The position numbers and the translations under genes are program-made. Below the pieces are notes generated by a model, which saw only the letters and a list, made by a program, of their open reading frames with translations, did no database searches and was not told where the DNA came from. From contig NC_089593.1 of assembly GCF_019320115.1 (NCBI RefSeq), positions 13,420,789 to 13,484,788 of the forward strand: a DNA stretch of 64,000 nt, in the 5' to 3' direction. This stretch comes from Miscanthus floridulus. Taxonomy: Eukaryota > Streptophyta > Magnoliopsida > Poales > Poaceae. Below, piece after piece: positions 45,428 to 55,758 of the stretch. Numbering within the stretch: the first letter of the stretch is position 1; each line of letters opens with the position of its first letter.

Positions 45428-48083
45428 TGTCACACCCAATTTTAAGGATAAAATTGAATGCACAAAACTTATGTGTGCCCAGGAATTAGTCACACACACA
45501 AGTCGACAAATCATATAAAGTATCATCACGGTGTCTCTTACATCACAAATAATAACATTAAGTAGTCTTACACAACACAGCGGAATAGTAAAGGATAACT
45601 CTCTTGTGAAACACCATCACAGGAAAGGTCAACTGGTTGACCACAAGCCTAATAATCTTCAGGAAACTCTTCGTACACATTGTTATCTGTTACCCATCCA
45701 GGATTTTTATCCAAATATAGAAAATAGCAAGCGTAAGTACATCCCGTACTTAACAAGTTAACATGGGGTTATGAAGTTCAAAAGGGTAGACACTGGTTTA
45801 CTGCAGTTAGCACTTTTAGTAAGTCAAGCTTTTATTATCAGGTATTATCAAGTTATGCTTAAGCTCTCATTTATTCCCATATGAACAGATATCAGGGTCA
45901 AGTATATCATATATCATCATAGAACAACTTAAATGATCAACAAGTAATCAGTTATTCTGTGAGTTTTCCAGGCCGCTCGTGACCATGAGCACGGCTGCTA
46001 TAATAGTTTGTTACCCTCTGCAGAGGTGGTGCACATTCACCGCGAGTTGTGATCCCCATATGCCCGGGTTAATTACTCCCATGTCACTGCCAAGGTGAGC
46101 GGGCAGGGTACACTATGAAGCCATTTCATAGGTTTCTCTAACAAGTTAGGGCCGCTAGGTTTCCTTAGCAGACAGATGTAGGAACCTCCCTTTCCTATGG
46201 CACATATCCATCGCGGCTATACACATAGGAACAGAGGCAGCCCTATACCCAACGTGGCAAGCCCCATTTGCGCCAAAAAGATAACCTCTAACTAGCTAGA
46301 AAAGGTCCTATTACTGAGCTAAAGTCAGAGCCATATGACTCTCCCGGTTGCACTGTCAGTCCCAGCTTTTGCCGACAGATAAGTCCTTATGGAGGGCCGG
46401 GAGCAACATGATCAAAAGTCATTTGCACCTTCGCCCTATGGAACAGTTGTTATAAATTATGTTAAACTTTTAGTTCCATAGAATCATTCACCATCATGTA
46501 AATCAAGTACAGTTAGAGCACTAGCAATCTACCCATATGCATTTACCCCATAGGAGACAAGGAACAGAATAAACAATCACTAGGATGCCCTTATGGGTAT
46601 CAAATTAGACACATGCAAATGAGTAATTGATTAAAGTGAAATAGGACATCAAGGTAGGCCCATGCTTTACTTGCCTTGGTTCACAAACTCTTGCTGGTCC
46701 TGCTGGTCGTCGAAGAATTCTTGGTCTCAAACGTTCTCCTCACCGTCTGAACGCGACCAACACGGCAACATACAACATTCCAAAAGCATTCATGCAAAGC
46801 AAACATTCCTATTATTAGAACAGTACACCAACAGTATAGAAAACAAGATAAAATGTTTGTGAAAATGATCTACGTCTCGTTACGATCACGTCAACGCGAA
46901 GTTCACGAAAAACAGAGCTAAAATGCGAAAGTTATGATTTAAACGGGATTTCCTATAGCAATATATTTAATTAAATCTAACCATGAAATTTAAAAGTTCC
47001 AAACTTGACTAACAGTGGTTCTAACATATAGATTATGAAATTACGAAGCTAACGCGATTTGAACGGATCAATTCGGAGCTAAAACGACGATTTTATAAGC
47101 AAAACAGTTCAAATGGCATTTCTATAAATACTGAAAACGTATTTTAGACTAAAGCAGTGAACTTTACGCTTTCAAAACGAGAATGCGTACTCGGGGAAAT
47201 GCGCTAAGGACGGCGGGCTCTATTTCGGGAAAAGGGGGGGCTCTTTAACAAATTGACCCACGAAGGGGTATCAGTCACTGGTGGCCGTCGGATTAGAAAT
47301 GATCGGCTAGAAATGGATCCGGGGGAGAGAGAAAATGATGGCGGCCGGAACAGTAGCTTCAGGCGGCCAGGCGCCATGGCCGACGGCGAAGACTCGCCGG
47401 CGAGCTTCAGGCGGCCTCCGAGGCATGAGTGAGGGCGAAAATGGAGCGGGGAGAGGCAGCAGGGGGGCGGCTCGGGCGTGGCTTCGTTTTAAAGAGGCCA
47501 AGCGAGGGGAGGGGCGCTCCCACAACGCAAGAAGATCGGGCGCGGGCGGCGGTTTCTCCAGGCGCACGCGCGGCGGTTGCGGGATGCGTGGAAGGAGGTG
47601 GGGGGAGGAGCTAGCAAGCGGGCCCGGTCGATCAGCGGCCGGGGAGAGGGAAGCGCGGCAGTTTCCAGCGGCGCGCGTGACTTGGGCCGGCGTGGAGCTA
47701 GGCTGGCGCGGCTGCTGGGCCAGAGCGGGGCTGGGCCGGTGCGGGACGCCAGGGGGAGGCAAGGAGGGCCGAGCTGACGCGGCTGCTCGGGCTGGGCCAA
47801 AAATCCAGGAAGGGAGAAAAGAAGAATTTTCCTTTTTCTTTTTCCAACCAAATTTTTCAAAAGCATTTCAAATTCAAATTTCAATTCTCTTTGAAATTTT
47901 TTATCAATACCAATCATTCACAAAATAATATACAGCAGCATGCATGCATCACTTGTAGCTAATCTTATATTTGATTTTAGTTTTATAAAATTTATTACTT
48001 TCCTATGTTTGAATGCTCACATAAATTGCTTAAATAAATCAATTTGACTTTTTTTTTAGAAAATGAAAAATTAGGGTGTTACA
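45428..48083 (-). repeat. 5' LTR of the chromovirus
   Basis: 2656 bp, 309 bp shorter than its partner because 313 bases are replaced by 5 at about 47406-47410. Otherwise collinear with 34652-37616, with scattered substitutions. Confidence 0.92.
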
Positions 48084-49358
48084 CTTAATTAACTACTTCT
48101 CCTTAATCTTATCTCTATCTGTCCTTGATGGACCACATATATAAAGAACATATATATGTATACTAGGAAATCATCAAAGAGGACCTTCTGTGACTCTTTC
48201 AGGATTTTCATGATTTGAAGTTAGAAATTCAATTATGGAATCATCACCCTTCTCCCAAAGATTAAAGATGCCAATAAGGTCCCAACAGTACAGACCTATT
48301 TGTATGTTGAATATGATTTATAAGATCTTCACCAAACAAAAGTAAACTACCAATCACCTTGGACCTTGCTAGGGCACTATGAAAATGTGTTGTCAAAATG
48401 CATGAAGTCTCGTTCGTGAAGAAAAAAATGAAAATGTGTTGTTGAATAAACACTAGTCTTTGGTTTGAAGATTTAGTGGCTCATACTAGCATTAATTATT
48501 AGCTTGTGAGAAATGAGGCGGTGATGGATTAACTCATTTTATTTGACAAACCAAACAAAAAACAGAGTGAGATGATGGACTACTTCATTCCATAAATAAA
48601 ACACCCTAAATGTGGCAAATGACTTCATTTAGTAACTAAGAAAAGTAGTTTCTAAGTATTTGAATTTGAATACAATCTTAAATTTAGCGATGTAATTATA
48701 TATGTTTTTTGAAACATAAAGATCCATTTACATGTAGTTCAGGCTCGAAGTAATTATATTGAACAGGAAGAAATACATTTAAATTATCATTAAACTATAT
48801 TATTGCCTAAAAGTAAAAAATAATTTTTTCCCTAAACAAATATATGAAGTAAGTAAAGGTTACATTTGATAATACACCCATGTATTCATGTATGATTCAA
48901 TGTAAAAATCTTATTTACAATGATCATTGTAGTAATTAATTATTTTAAATGAGAAAACAAATAAAATCCCTCGTCACCCTTGCTCTAATTTGAGGACAAC
49001 CTCTCATAGTTCGTCATAAAGAAACATCCCAATTGAACATCAAATGGGCTGCTAGACTGCTACCGAGGTTTCCAATACAAAATCCAAAATATATCATGGA
49101 TTAACAAATTTGTTGTAGTGCTTTCCATCTCAACAAGAACACCTAAGAGCATCTTCACCAGATCTCCTATTCTCTCATATGACCAGTTGTGGGAGATCTC
49201 TCAAAAATAACTTTAAGATATGAGATACATTTGCTCTAGCAGATTGCAAAAACCTCATCCTGATTTAGGAGATGAGAGATCTCCCCTTTTTTAGGAGAGA
49301 TGGCCCGGATAAAAGATGTGAATAGAAGATCTATGGCAATTGTTACATTTCCGATTTA
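48084..49358. other. Intergenic, no gene seen
   Basis: AT-rich. The first five bases are the CTTAA target duplication. Around 49142-49310 the words AAGAGCATCTTCACCAGATCT and GGAGATGAGAGATCTCCC hint at an old Tourist-like MITE, but I cannot define its ends. Confidence 0.4.
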
Positions 49359-49484
49359 GGCCCTGTTCGCTTCTGTTATAATCCATCTTTTTCAGCTTGT
49401 TTTTTTAGACGGAACAGTATTTTTCTCTCACAACAAATCAGCTGGAACAGTGTTTCGAGTTTTTTCAGCGAAGCGAACAGGGCC
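49359..49484. mobile_element. Short MITE, TTA target duplication
   Basis: A 126-bp unit starting GGCCCTGTTCGCTTC and ending GAAGCGAACAGGGCC, a perfect 15-bp terminal inverted repeat flanked by TTA on both sides. The TTA duplication suggests PIF/Harbinger mobilisation. Same terminus type as 8297-8410. Confidence 0.9.
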
Positions 49485-49539
49485 TTAATGGATGGGGGGA
49501 GGGGGGCGGTATAAGAGGCATGGTGAAGTAATGTGCATT

Positions 49540-50895
49540 TGTTGACACAAAATGTGACGCACTGTGTCCTCACACACAGCAAGCCGAAAAGCGTAGCTTC
49601 AATCGGGTTCCCGGGTGTTTTCGTGATCCGGAAGCGTGCCAGTCAGTTTGACCTGAAAACTAACAAGGGATAAAACAATTAAATGTCAAACCGGAACATG
49701 TCGGGTAATACCGGACAGTTCCACATATACGGCCCTGAAGCCACTTACAACGACATACGGCTATAGAGAGCTGTCTGCCAACAAGTTCATAAACCATTCA
49801 GCTAACCGTAAGATGAATGCACATAAAGACCTAATTGCCGAATGCATGTGCATGGGAAGACATGTTTGAACAAGTGAAATTAATTATGAGTTAATGCATA
49901 ACCAAGCTCGGCAATCCAGCCGAATTGGGGTCCACGAAGAAGGAACGTACAAATAAAAACGATTAAACTAAACCAAAACCTGCATCTGCCGCACGACACC
50001 TAGTTTCGTTAGAGCTTAAACGTGATTAACATGCATGAACCCGCAACATGTAACAATCTAGATTAAAGCAATTCAGCCATTATGAGCATGTTATCTATTT
50101 AGCAATGATCGTTGAAGCACGAATAAAACCACGAAGAGAGATAAGGCCGAACAATATCAATCTAGATTGGGACAGAAGTGTGTTACAAATATATGAAAGG
50201 TTTAAAACATGCAACACTGGATAACTTAATGAATCTATTTAGATTTGCCATATCTAATATAGAGCCGATAACTATCTCGCTTTCACTAAGCATATTGAGC
50301 AAACGCCTGCCGCACGGTATTTACTCATAAACAAAGCATAAGCGAAGACTTCTTGATTGTCAAGCAAAGATCCGCCGCACGACCATTGAAAACAAACAAG
50401 ACTACTTGCATCACGTCTAAATCCACCGCATGATACTAAACATGATAACAAGGTTGTCGGAACTTACGGAGGTCGACGGATCGATGATTCCTCTCGAAGA
50501 ACTCGACGACACGACAAAAGGACTCGAAAGTTGGCACGGGGCCGGTTGTATTGATTTGGTTGTGTACCCTTATTACAATGGTCGAGGGTCAATATTTATA
50601 CCCTAGACAAAATGTGAGTCCTTAAGGACTACGATTTACAAAGGAACTTCTAAACAAACTTGGAAACTTACGATTCCTTACCCTAAACTTATAGATTCCT
50701 TTATTAATACAACTCTCATCTTTCCGATCGGTCTTGCCTGCCATCTTCTGTTTTCCCGAATGGAGTTACCGCCTTCCAGAGTAACCGACCGCACAAGCAT
50801 TTAGCCGACCGCTTGTGTTGTTTGCCGAACACCCTTCTTCCCGCATGTGGGTCTACCTGTCATCTTCCAGAATCGACCAAAATCCAGTGTTAACA
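49540..50895 (-). repeat. 3' LTR of the young Tat element
   Basis: 1356 bp. On the minus strand a TATAAATA box lies at about 50593-50600. Because the antisense genes start right beside this LTR, it is the likely source of the promoter of the first one, read on the plus strand. Confidence 0.95.
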
Positions 50896-50912
50896 CATGC
50901 CCCCTCAATTTC
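50896..50912 (-). other. Polypurine tract
   Basis: The minus strand reads AAATTGAGGGGGCATG directly before the 3' LTR, equal in form to the tract of the old Tat element. Confidence 0.85.
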
Positions 50913-51045
50913 GGGATAAAAGTTGTTTTATTCTGAAATTGACCACAAGCTCTTTCATCCTCCTAGGTCATCACCGTTCAAAACCGCAGCCGCTGCCCAA
51001 AAATTCAAGCTTTCAGCGCAACTTCGGACCTCCTTCAAATCTTCA

Positions 51046-54000
51046 ATGGCGACCCAAGATGAAATCCCAGAGGTAAACTTTACTTATATTCGGCAACTTT
51101 CGTCTTATCCTCCTGCTCTTCTTCTGATTTACTCCCCTCTGATTTCAATCGTCTTCTAAAGGAATACAAGAGCCAGATTTTGATCCCCTATGCTGCCAAC
51201 CCCGACTCCTATTTCCTCGGCCCAATGGGAAATCCTGACGCTTCTGAAATCATTGAGAAGGAAACCCAAAGAATTCCTTTCAAGTCTGGGATCACCTCGT
51301 CAAACCGATGGCCAAACACGTTCAAAAATTGGCCATTTCCCCCAATCACCGGATGGCGTAACTGGTACAGGAGAATGCTGGAGAAAAGCAGCAGCCACTG
51401 GGAAAGTCAGGACATCAGTCATTGTCTGGAATTATCTTTAGCAGAGACACCCAGGAATGACTCCCTTCTGATAGCAGCTTCTCATTTTTGGTCTGACGCC
51501 ATCAATGCCTTTATCTTTGGTCATGGTATTATGACCATCACTCTAGCCGACGTATTCATGATGACTGGCTTGAATGTGTCATTGCCAGTATATCCCTACA
51601 AATACAAGAGCAAAAGTAACCAAAGAGCCGTCAGCTCTGGATGTGGATGGGTCAGACATATTCAGAACTACATGAATGCATCTGGCGCCGTCTCTGACAA
51701 AGAGTTGAAAGCCTTCATGAATATGTGGCTATGCAGATTCATCTTCTGTGGAAAATCCAATGAACCAACCCTGAATCACATGGTAATGGCTGAAGACTTA
51801 GCTGCAGGCACTCAGATCCCACTAGGCAAATATCTCTTAGGGTCTGCTTATCATATGATGCATCAGATCACCCTTCAGATGCGCCAAGGTGGAGAAATTT
51901 CTTGTGTGAATGGTCCCTGGTGGCTAATTCAAATGTGGCTCCAACTATATATGCATCAGATAACCCCTGTGAGCCTCTTCAACCTAAGTTTCCCCTCAGT
52001 TAACTATGCTGAAGGCAGCACAGCAAAGGTTAAGGCTTGTCAGACTTACGGGGAAGCAGCAGCATCTATAAGCATTGATATAGACATTGGTCATTTCTTC
52101 AAGCTATTTTTCAAAGGATTCGGCAATGTGCTCTGGTTTCCTTACAGAGAAAATGAAGATCTGACTTTGCCCTGCAAGTTTAGCTATGAAATTGGTTGTT
52201 CAGGCCAAGAATCCACAGAGATTTTCAACTCCTTTATCAAACCTTGCACTTTGCCAGCCGAATTTCATCATGGGAGATTAGTACAATCCACCTATGAATT
52301 CTATTATCCAAACATGGTGGCCAGACAATTAGGATGTGGCCAACTGCCTCCAAAATTCCTCTTCTCAACAATCATAAAGTCAAGGGAAGTAATAACAGAA
52401 GGAATGGAAGCCAAGAAGGTCTTTGAATTAGGATGGGAATTGCCAATATACGAACCATCTCCATTTGGGCTAATAGATGTTGCTCATCCCTTCTTTGTTT
52501 CTTGGTGGCAAGAATGGCATGCTCATATCTTCAATATATCAGTTCATTCTTTATGCAAAAACTTGCAACCCGATTTTGCTTCTGACAGTGAGGTAATTTC
52601 ATTATGCCCATCATTTCTTGTTCTTGAATTCACTTCTCATTTTAACATCTGGTCATGCACAGGATCTTGAGTTTACTCCCCCAACCAAAGCAATCCAGTA
52701 CTATTCGGCTGGTCCCAAGCCTGCCCTGGGGTTTGATGCTCCAAACTTAAAGGAATTCATGAAAACTTCTGCAACTTTGGATTTAGCACCTCTAAAGGCA
52801 CTCATGAGAACTCCTGCTACTTCAGCTGCTGCATCTTCAAGAGGAAAAAGCAAAAGGAAAACACCTGAAAGTTTTCTCTTACCCAAAAAACCAAGGACCA
52901 AGAAAGCCAGATTATCCCTTAAGGCATGAATCTTTTATTTTCTTATCAGGTCAACAATCTCACTTAGCAGTAAGCCTGACTACCTCTATATTCATTACTT
53001 CCATTGCAGCCACAAGTCGAAATTCCCACACTGGGCAATACCTCAGCGTCTGCAGAACTAACCCCTGAAGTTCCTACTGAAGATGAAGAAATTCATGATA
53101 GCGAAATTTCAGAGACTCATGAAGCTGAAGGTTCAAAGGCTCATAAACCTGATGAGACTATAGGTAACATTGTTCAACCAATTCTCCTTTTCTTTCTTTT
53201 TAATAACATCTACTCTCTTATGCTCATTATCATTTACTTCACTGAAAATAGATGAAATCTTAGATGAACTGGCAAGGGAAACCTCTCCTGATCAAGCTCC
53301 AAACCTGTCCCCTCTGAATCTTCAGCCAAGTTCCCCAGCAAGCCAGGGTATAACCCATCCTGATGATCAATCATCTCAGCAGGTAATCCTTTGTTTTACA
53401 CTATATTTTAGCAAAATTACCCAATCGGCTAACACCTTCTTTCTTTTCTTTTCTTTAGAAGAACATCGCTAAACCGACCACCAGTTACTCCTTCTCTATT
53501 GAGGATTACATCATTGAGAAAGGTGAAGAGATTACTTCCCATCAATCCTTATCGCTGGAAAATCAGTCCCGGCTAAAAGAGGTGATCATTCTGCTAAACA
53601 AGGATATCATCAGTCTGGTTCAGGATGCAGACCAGATAAAAGACCTCCTTGAACTTATTGATCAAGATATCCCATCTGCTCTCAAGGTTCCCCTAGAATC
53701 TGCAGCCCATCTTGACGACCATTTTGCTATGGTGAGAAGGGCAACCAAAAATATATCTTCGAGGACCGCTCTGCAGAAGGATAGATCTCTGAAAAAGCTG
53801 GAGATTAAAGATCTTCACTCTCATATCCAGACTACGAGAAATTCCTTGGCAACCTTGGAGCCTGAACTGAAAGCCATGGAGGATGAAAAAAGCAGACTAG
53901 AAGCTCAACTAGCCGAACTGAATGCCAAAATTCAGTCTCACAGGGCCCATATAACTAACTTGCCGAAGAACATAGAAGCAGCTTCACTAAAGATAGCTTC

Positions 54001-54142
54001 GACCATCAAAGAAGATCAGCAGATCAAGACTAAGCTATCCAGCATCCAGAGTTCTGAAGATGAAGATCAAAAAGTGCTAGATAATGTTAGCCGAATCAGG
54101 ACTGAGGCTATAGAGGCAATTAATCATCTTCTGAACCAGTAG
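51046..54142 (+). CDS. Antisense plant mobile domain (PMD) plus coiled-coil protein, 895 residues
   Basis: Exons 51046-51072, 51162-52592, 52663-52923, 53010-53163, 53252-53382 and 53459-54142 sum to 2688 nt with no stop. Four introns are phase 0 and one is phase 1; intron 3 uses a GC donor (AAG|GCATGA). Exon 2 holds the PMD: WPFPPITGWRNWYRRMLEKS, then FWSDAINAFIFGHG and TLADVFMMTGLNV (about residues 106-140), and GPWWLIQMWLQLY later. Exon 3 ends in a basic nuclear-signal-like stretch (about residues 546-573, KKPRTKKARL). Exons 4-5 are acidic and Pro-rich. Exon 6 is coiled-coil (about residues 745-890). PMD occurs in the Arabidopsis silencing-related proteins MAIN and MAIL1 and in transposons. 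The role here is unknown: silencing interference, nuclear retention or target recognition are guesses. Stopping at 52929 instead of using the GC donor is the main alternative. Confidence 0.85.
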
Positions 54143-54503
54143 ACATTGGATTTGTAATAAACTTAAGTGTGATATCTTCTTCCCCTTGATTAACCAGCTT
54201 TATGTTCATTTATTTTTATTCATTCGAAAGCAATCGGCCCCTTTCCCTTAAATTACTCGATTAGAATGTAGCCGATTGTCTCCATTCTTCTGATAGCCGA
54301 ACGAATCCAATTCAAACATTGTGAGGGTATAACCGAACAATGTTGGCTCCAACAAACCAGGGAGATATTCAAGCGACGTTCGACTTAAACCATGCCTGGC
54401 CCAGTCCAGTAACGGCCCAACCGAAAGGGAAAAAACCTACTCCGCCGTTCGGGATTCTCGCCCCACAACCCCGTGGAATTCGCCACGATCCTTCGCTTCG
54501 GCT

Positions 54504-54511
54504 TATAAATA
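54504..54511 (+). promoter_or_regulatory. TATA box of the second antisense gene
   Basis: TATAAATA about 115 bases before the ATG at 54626, followed by a C/T-rich leader (CTCCATCAAAGCAA before the start). It lies in the 480-base gap after the PMD gene, which implies independent transcription. Confidence 0.7.
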
Positions 54512-54625
54512 GACCCTTCCGTTAGCCTTCATCGCTATCTTCGCCTCAGCGTTCTCACATCCGTCTCCTTCCACTTCCTTCGTTCGATTCATTCCAGAAG
54601 AAAACCCTAACCTCCATCAAAGCAA

Positions 54626-55499
54626 ATGACGAACAGTGGCAACCGTGGCAAGCGTCCTGCCGACGGAGAGGCTGAAGGAAGCAGAGCATCGCGCTGCCGG
54701 CGTCGTGGGTATGATTCGGCTCTTTGCCCCCTTTGCAATTTCCTTGTTCATCTCTTAATTTCGATTTTTCTTTCCTCATTCATCAGGATAAGGGTCATCA
54801 GCTCCAGCCAATACCATCTCCTTCCTCCGGTGACGGCAGCTCAACCGGGAACTCCATCATCCGGCTCCTCCGGGTCTTCCAGCTCTTCAAGCTCTTACCA
54901 TTCCAATCCTTGGGGTTCGGCAGAACCAGCAGATGCACACCATCCATACTCTCACGAGGAGGCGCTCAAGTTTCGCCAGGAAAGAGACGAAGCCCGGGAG
55001 GAGCTAGGCGACGTCTCCAAGAAGTTCGGCATCGATCAAGCCGAATGGGAGGACCAGCGGAAGCAATTCTGCGACGCCATCACCGGTTTGATATCCTCAT
55101 TTAGTTTTATCATCCTGGCTTCCTTTGCTTGCCGACTCATTTCTTCTTTTCTGTCCAGCTCTTTCCGCGGAGAATGACCGCTTGAAGGCGGCGGCGAACA
55201 AGATCGCCGACAAGGTGAATGCCCAGGGGGAGACATCCGAAGCACGCCTTGATGCTGTGGACGGCCGCATTGATCAGGCCGTCATCCAAGGTGTGCACCT
55301 CGGCGCTTCTCTCGGGCTGGCGGCAATGACCTCCCAAACCAACGAGGACTACTCCTCCCAGCCAGTTGGCTTCGTTGGAGGACGCCCGGACGAGATCGAC
55401 GACATTGATGAACGTCTGGAGGCCTACGATGATCATGCCGCTGCCCTTGCTGAAATCACAAACCCCCAGTCCATCCTCAACAAGTTATTTGAGGAGTAG
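54626..55499 (+). CDS. Second antisense gene, 240-residue coiled-coil protein
   Basis: Exons 54626-54708, 54787-55085 and 55159-55499 join (GT-AG, phases 2 and 1) to 723 nt. The protein has a basic start (NRGKRPADGEAEGSRASRCR), a Ser-rich linker, a charged helix with EEALKFRQERDEAREELGDV and, in exon 3, LSAENDRLKAAANKIADKV, a coiled coil. The C-terminus is acidic (DEIDDIDERLEAYDDHAAAL). I recognise no enzymatic domain. Like the PMD protein it is coiled-coil rich, so the two may bind each other; this is inference. It ends 260 bases from the convergent end of pol. Confidence 0.78.
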
Positions 55500-55624
55500 T
55501 TTGTATTAGGATGAACTTTTATAAATAATCTCGTCCTTTGGAATAATATTTACTTCTTTGACTCTTTCCACTTGCGACTGTCAGAAAAATGCTGAAAACA
55601 ACTCAGTTTTGGATAAACATTCTT

Positions 55625-55745
55625 GTGCTAGAGGCGATGCAAACTGCATCGGCTATTTTGTGCTAAAGGCGATATGAACGATATCGGCTATTCTCAATCT
55701 TGTATCTGATTTTTAGGCCAAAGGCGATTTTCTCTTTGTCGGTTT
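55625..55745. repeat. Tandem CGAT hairpins between convergent genes
   Basis: Two repeats of GCTA(G/A)AGGCGAT...ATCGGCTATT contain stems CGATGCA/TGCATCG (about 55645) and CGATAT/ATATCG (about 55676). A third partial unit (GGCCAAAGGCGATTTTC) follows. They lie between the stop of the second antisense gene (55499) and the stop of pol (55759) and could act in 3' end formation on either strand. Confidence 0.65.
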
Positions 55746-55758
55746 TTCTGATTTACAT

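Larger units (their letters stand above)
34652..48083 (-). mobile_element. Ty3/Gypsy chromovirus, Tekay/Del type, inactivated
   Basis: LTRs (34652-37616 and 45428-48083) begin TGTCA(C/A)ACCC and end GGGTGTTACA. Perfect CTTAA duplications flank the whole. On the minus strand the order is 5' LTR, tRNA-iMet primer site, extra ORF, gag, protease, reverse transcriptase, RNase H, integrase, C-terminal chromodomain, polypurine tract, 3' LTR. The chromodomain and primer site place it among chromoviruses, most like Tekay/Del. Nonsense codons and a nested solo LTR inactivate it. LTR divergence appears low (a few percent in the compared part), so it is moderately young. Confidence 0.93.

Noticed and set aside
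49540..50895. Reading the two LTRs of the young Tat element as a recent segmental duplication
   Set aside because: Terminal TG...CA, perfect GCATT target duplication, primer site and polypurine tract show that they are LTRs of one insertion.
50897..51074. Upstream ATG at 50897 as the start of the antisense PMD gene
   Set aside because: It lies in the polypurine tract and its frame is different from the PMD exon; it would only be an upstream ORF if transcription starts in the LTR.
51180..52670. Treating the 496-codon frame as a single-exon gene
   Set aside because: Its apparent start is a TTG, the PMD frame continues upstream to an acceptor at 51161, and reading past 52592 adds hydrophobic intron-like sequence. 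The spliced model keeps frame through six exons.
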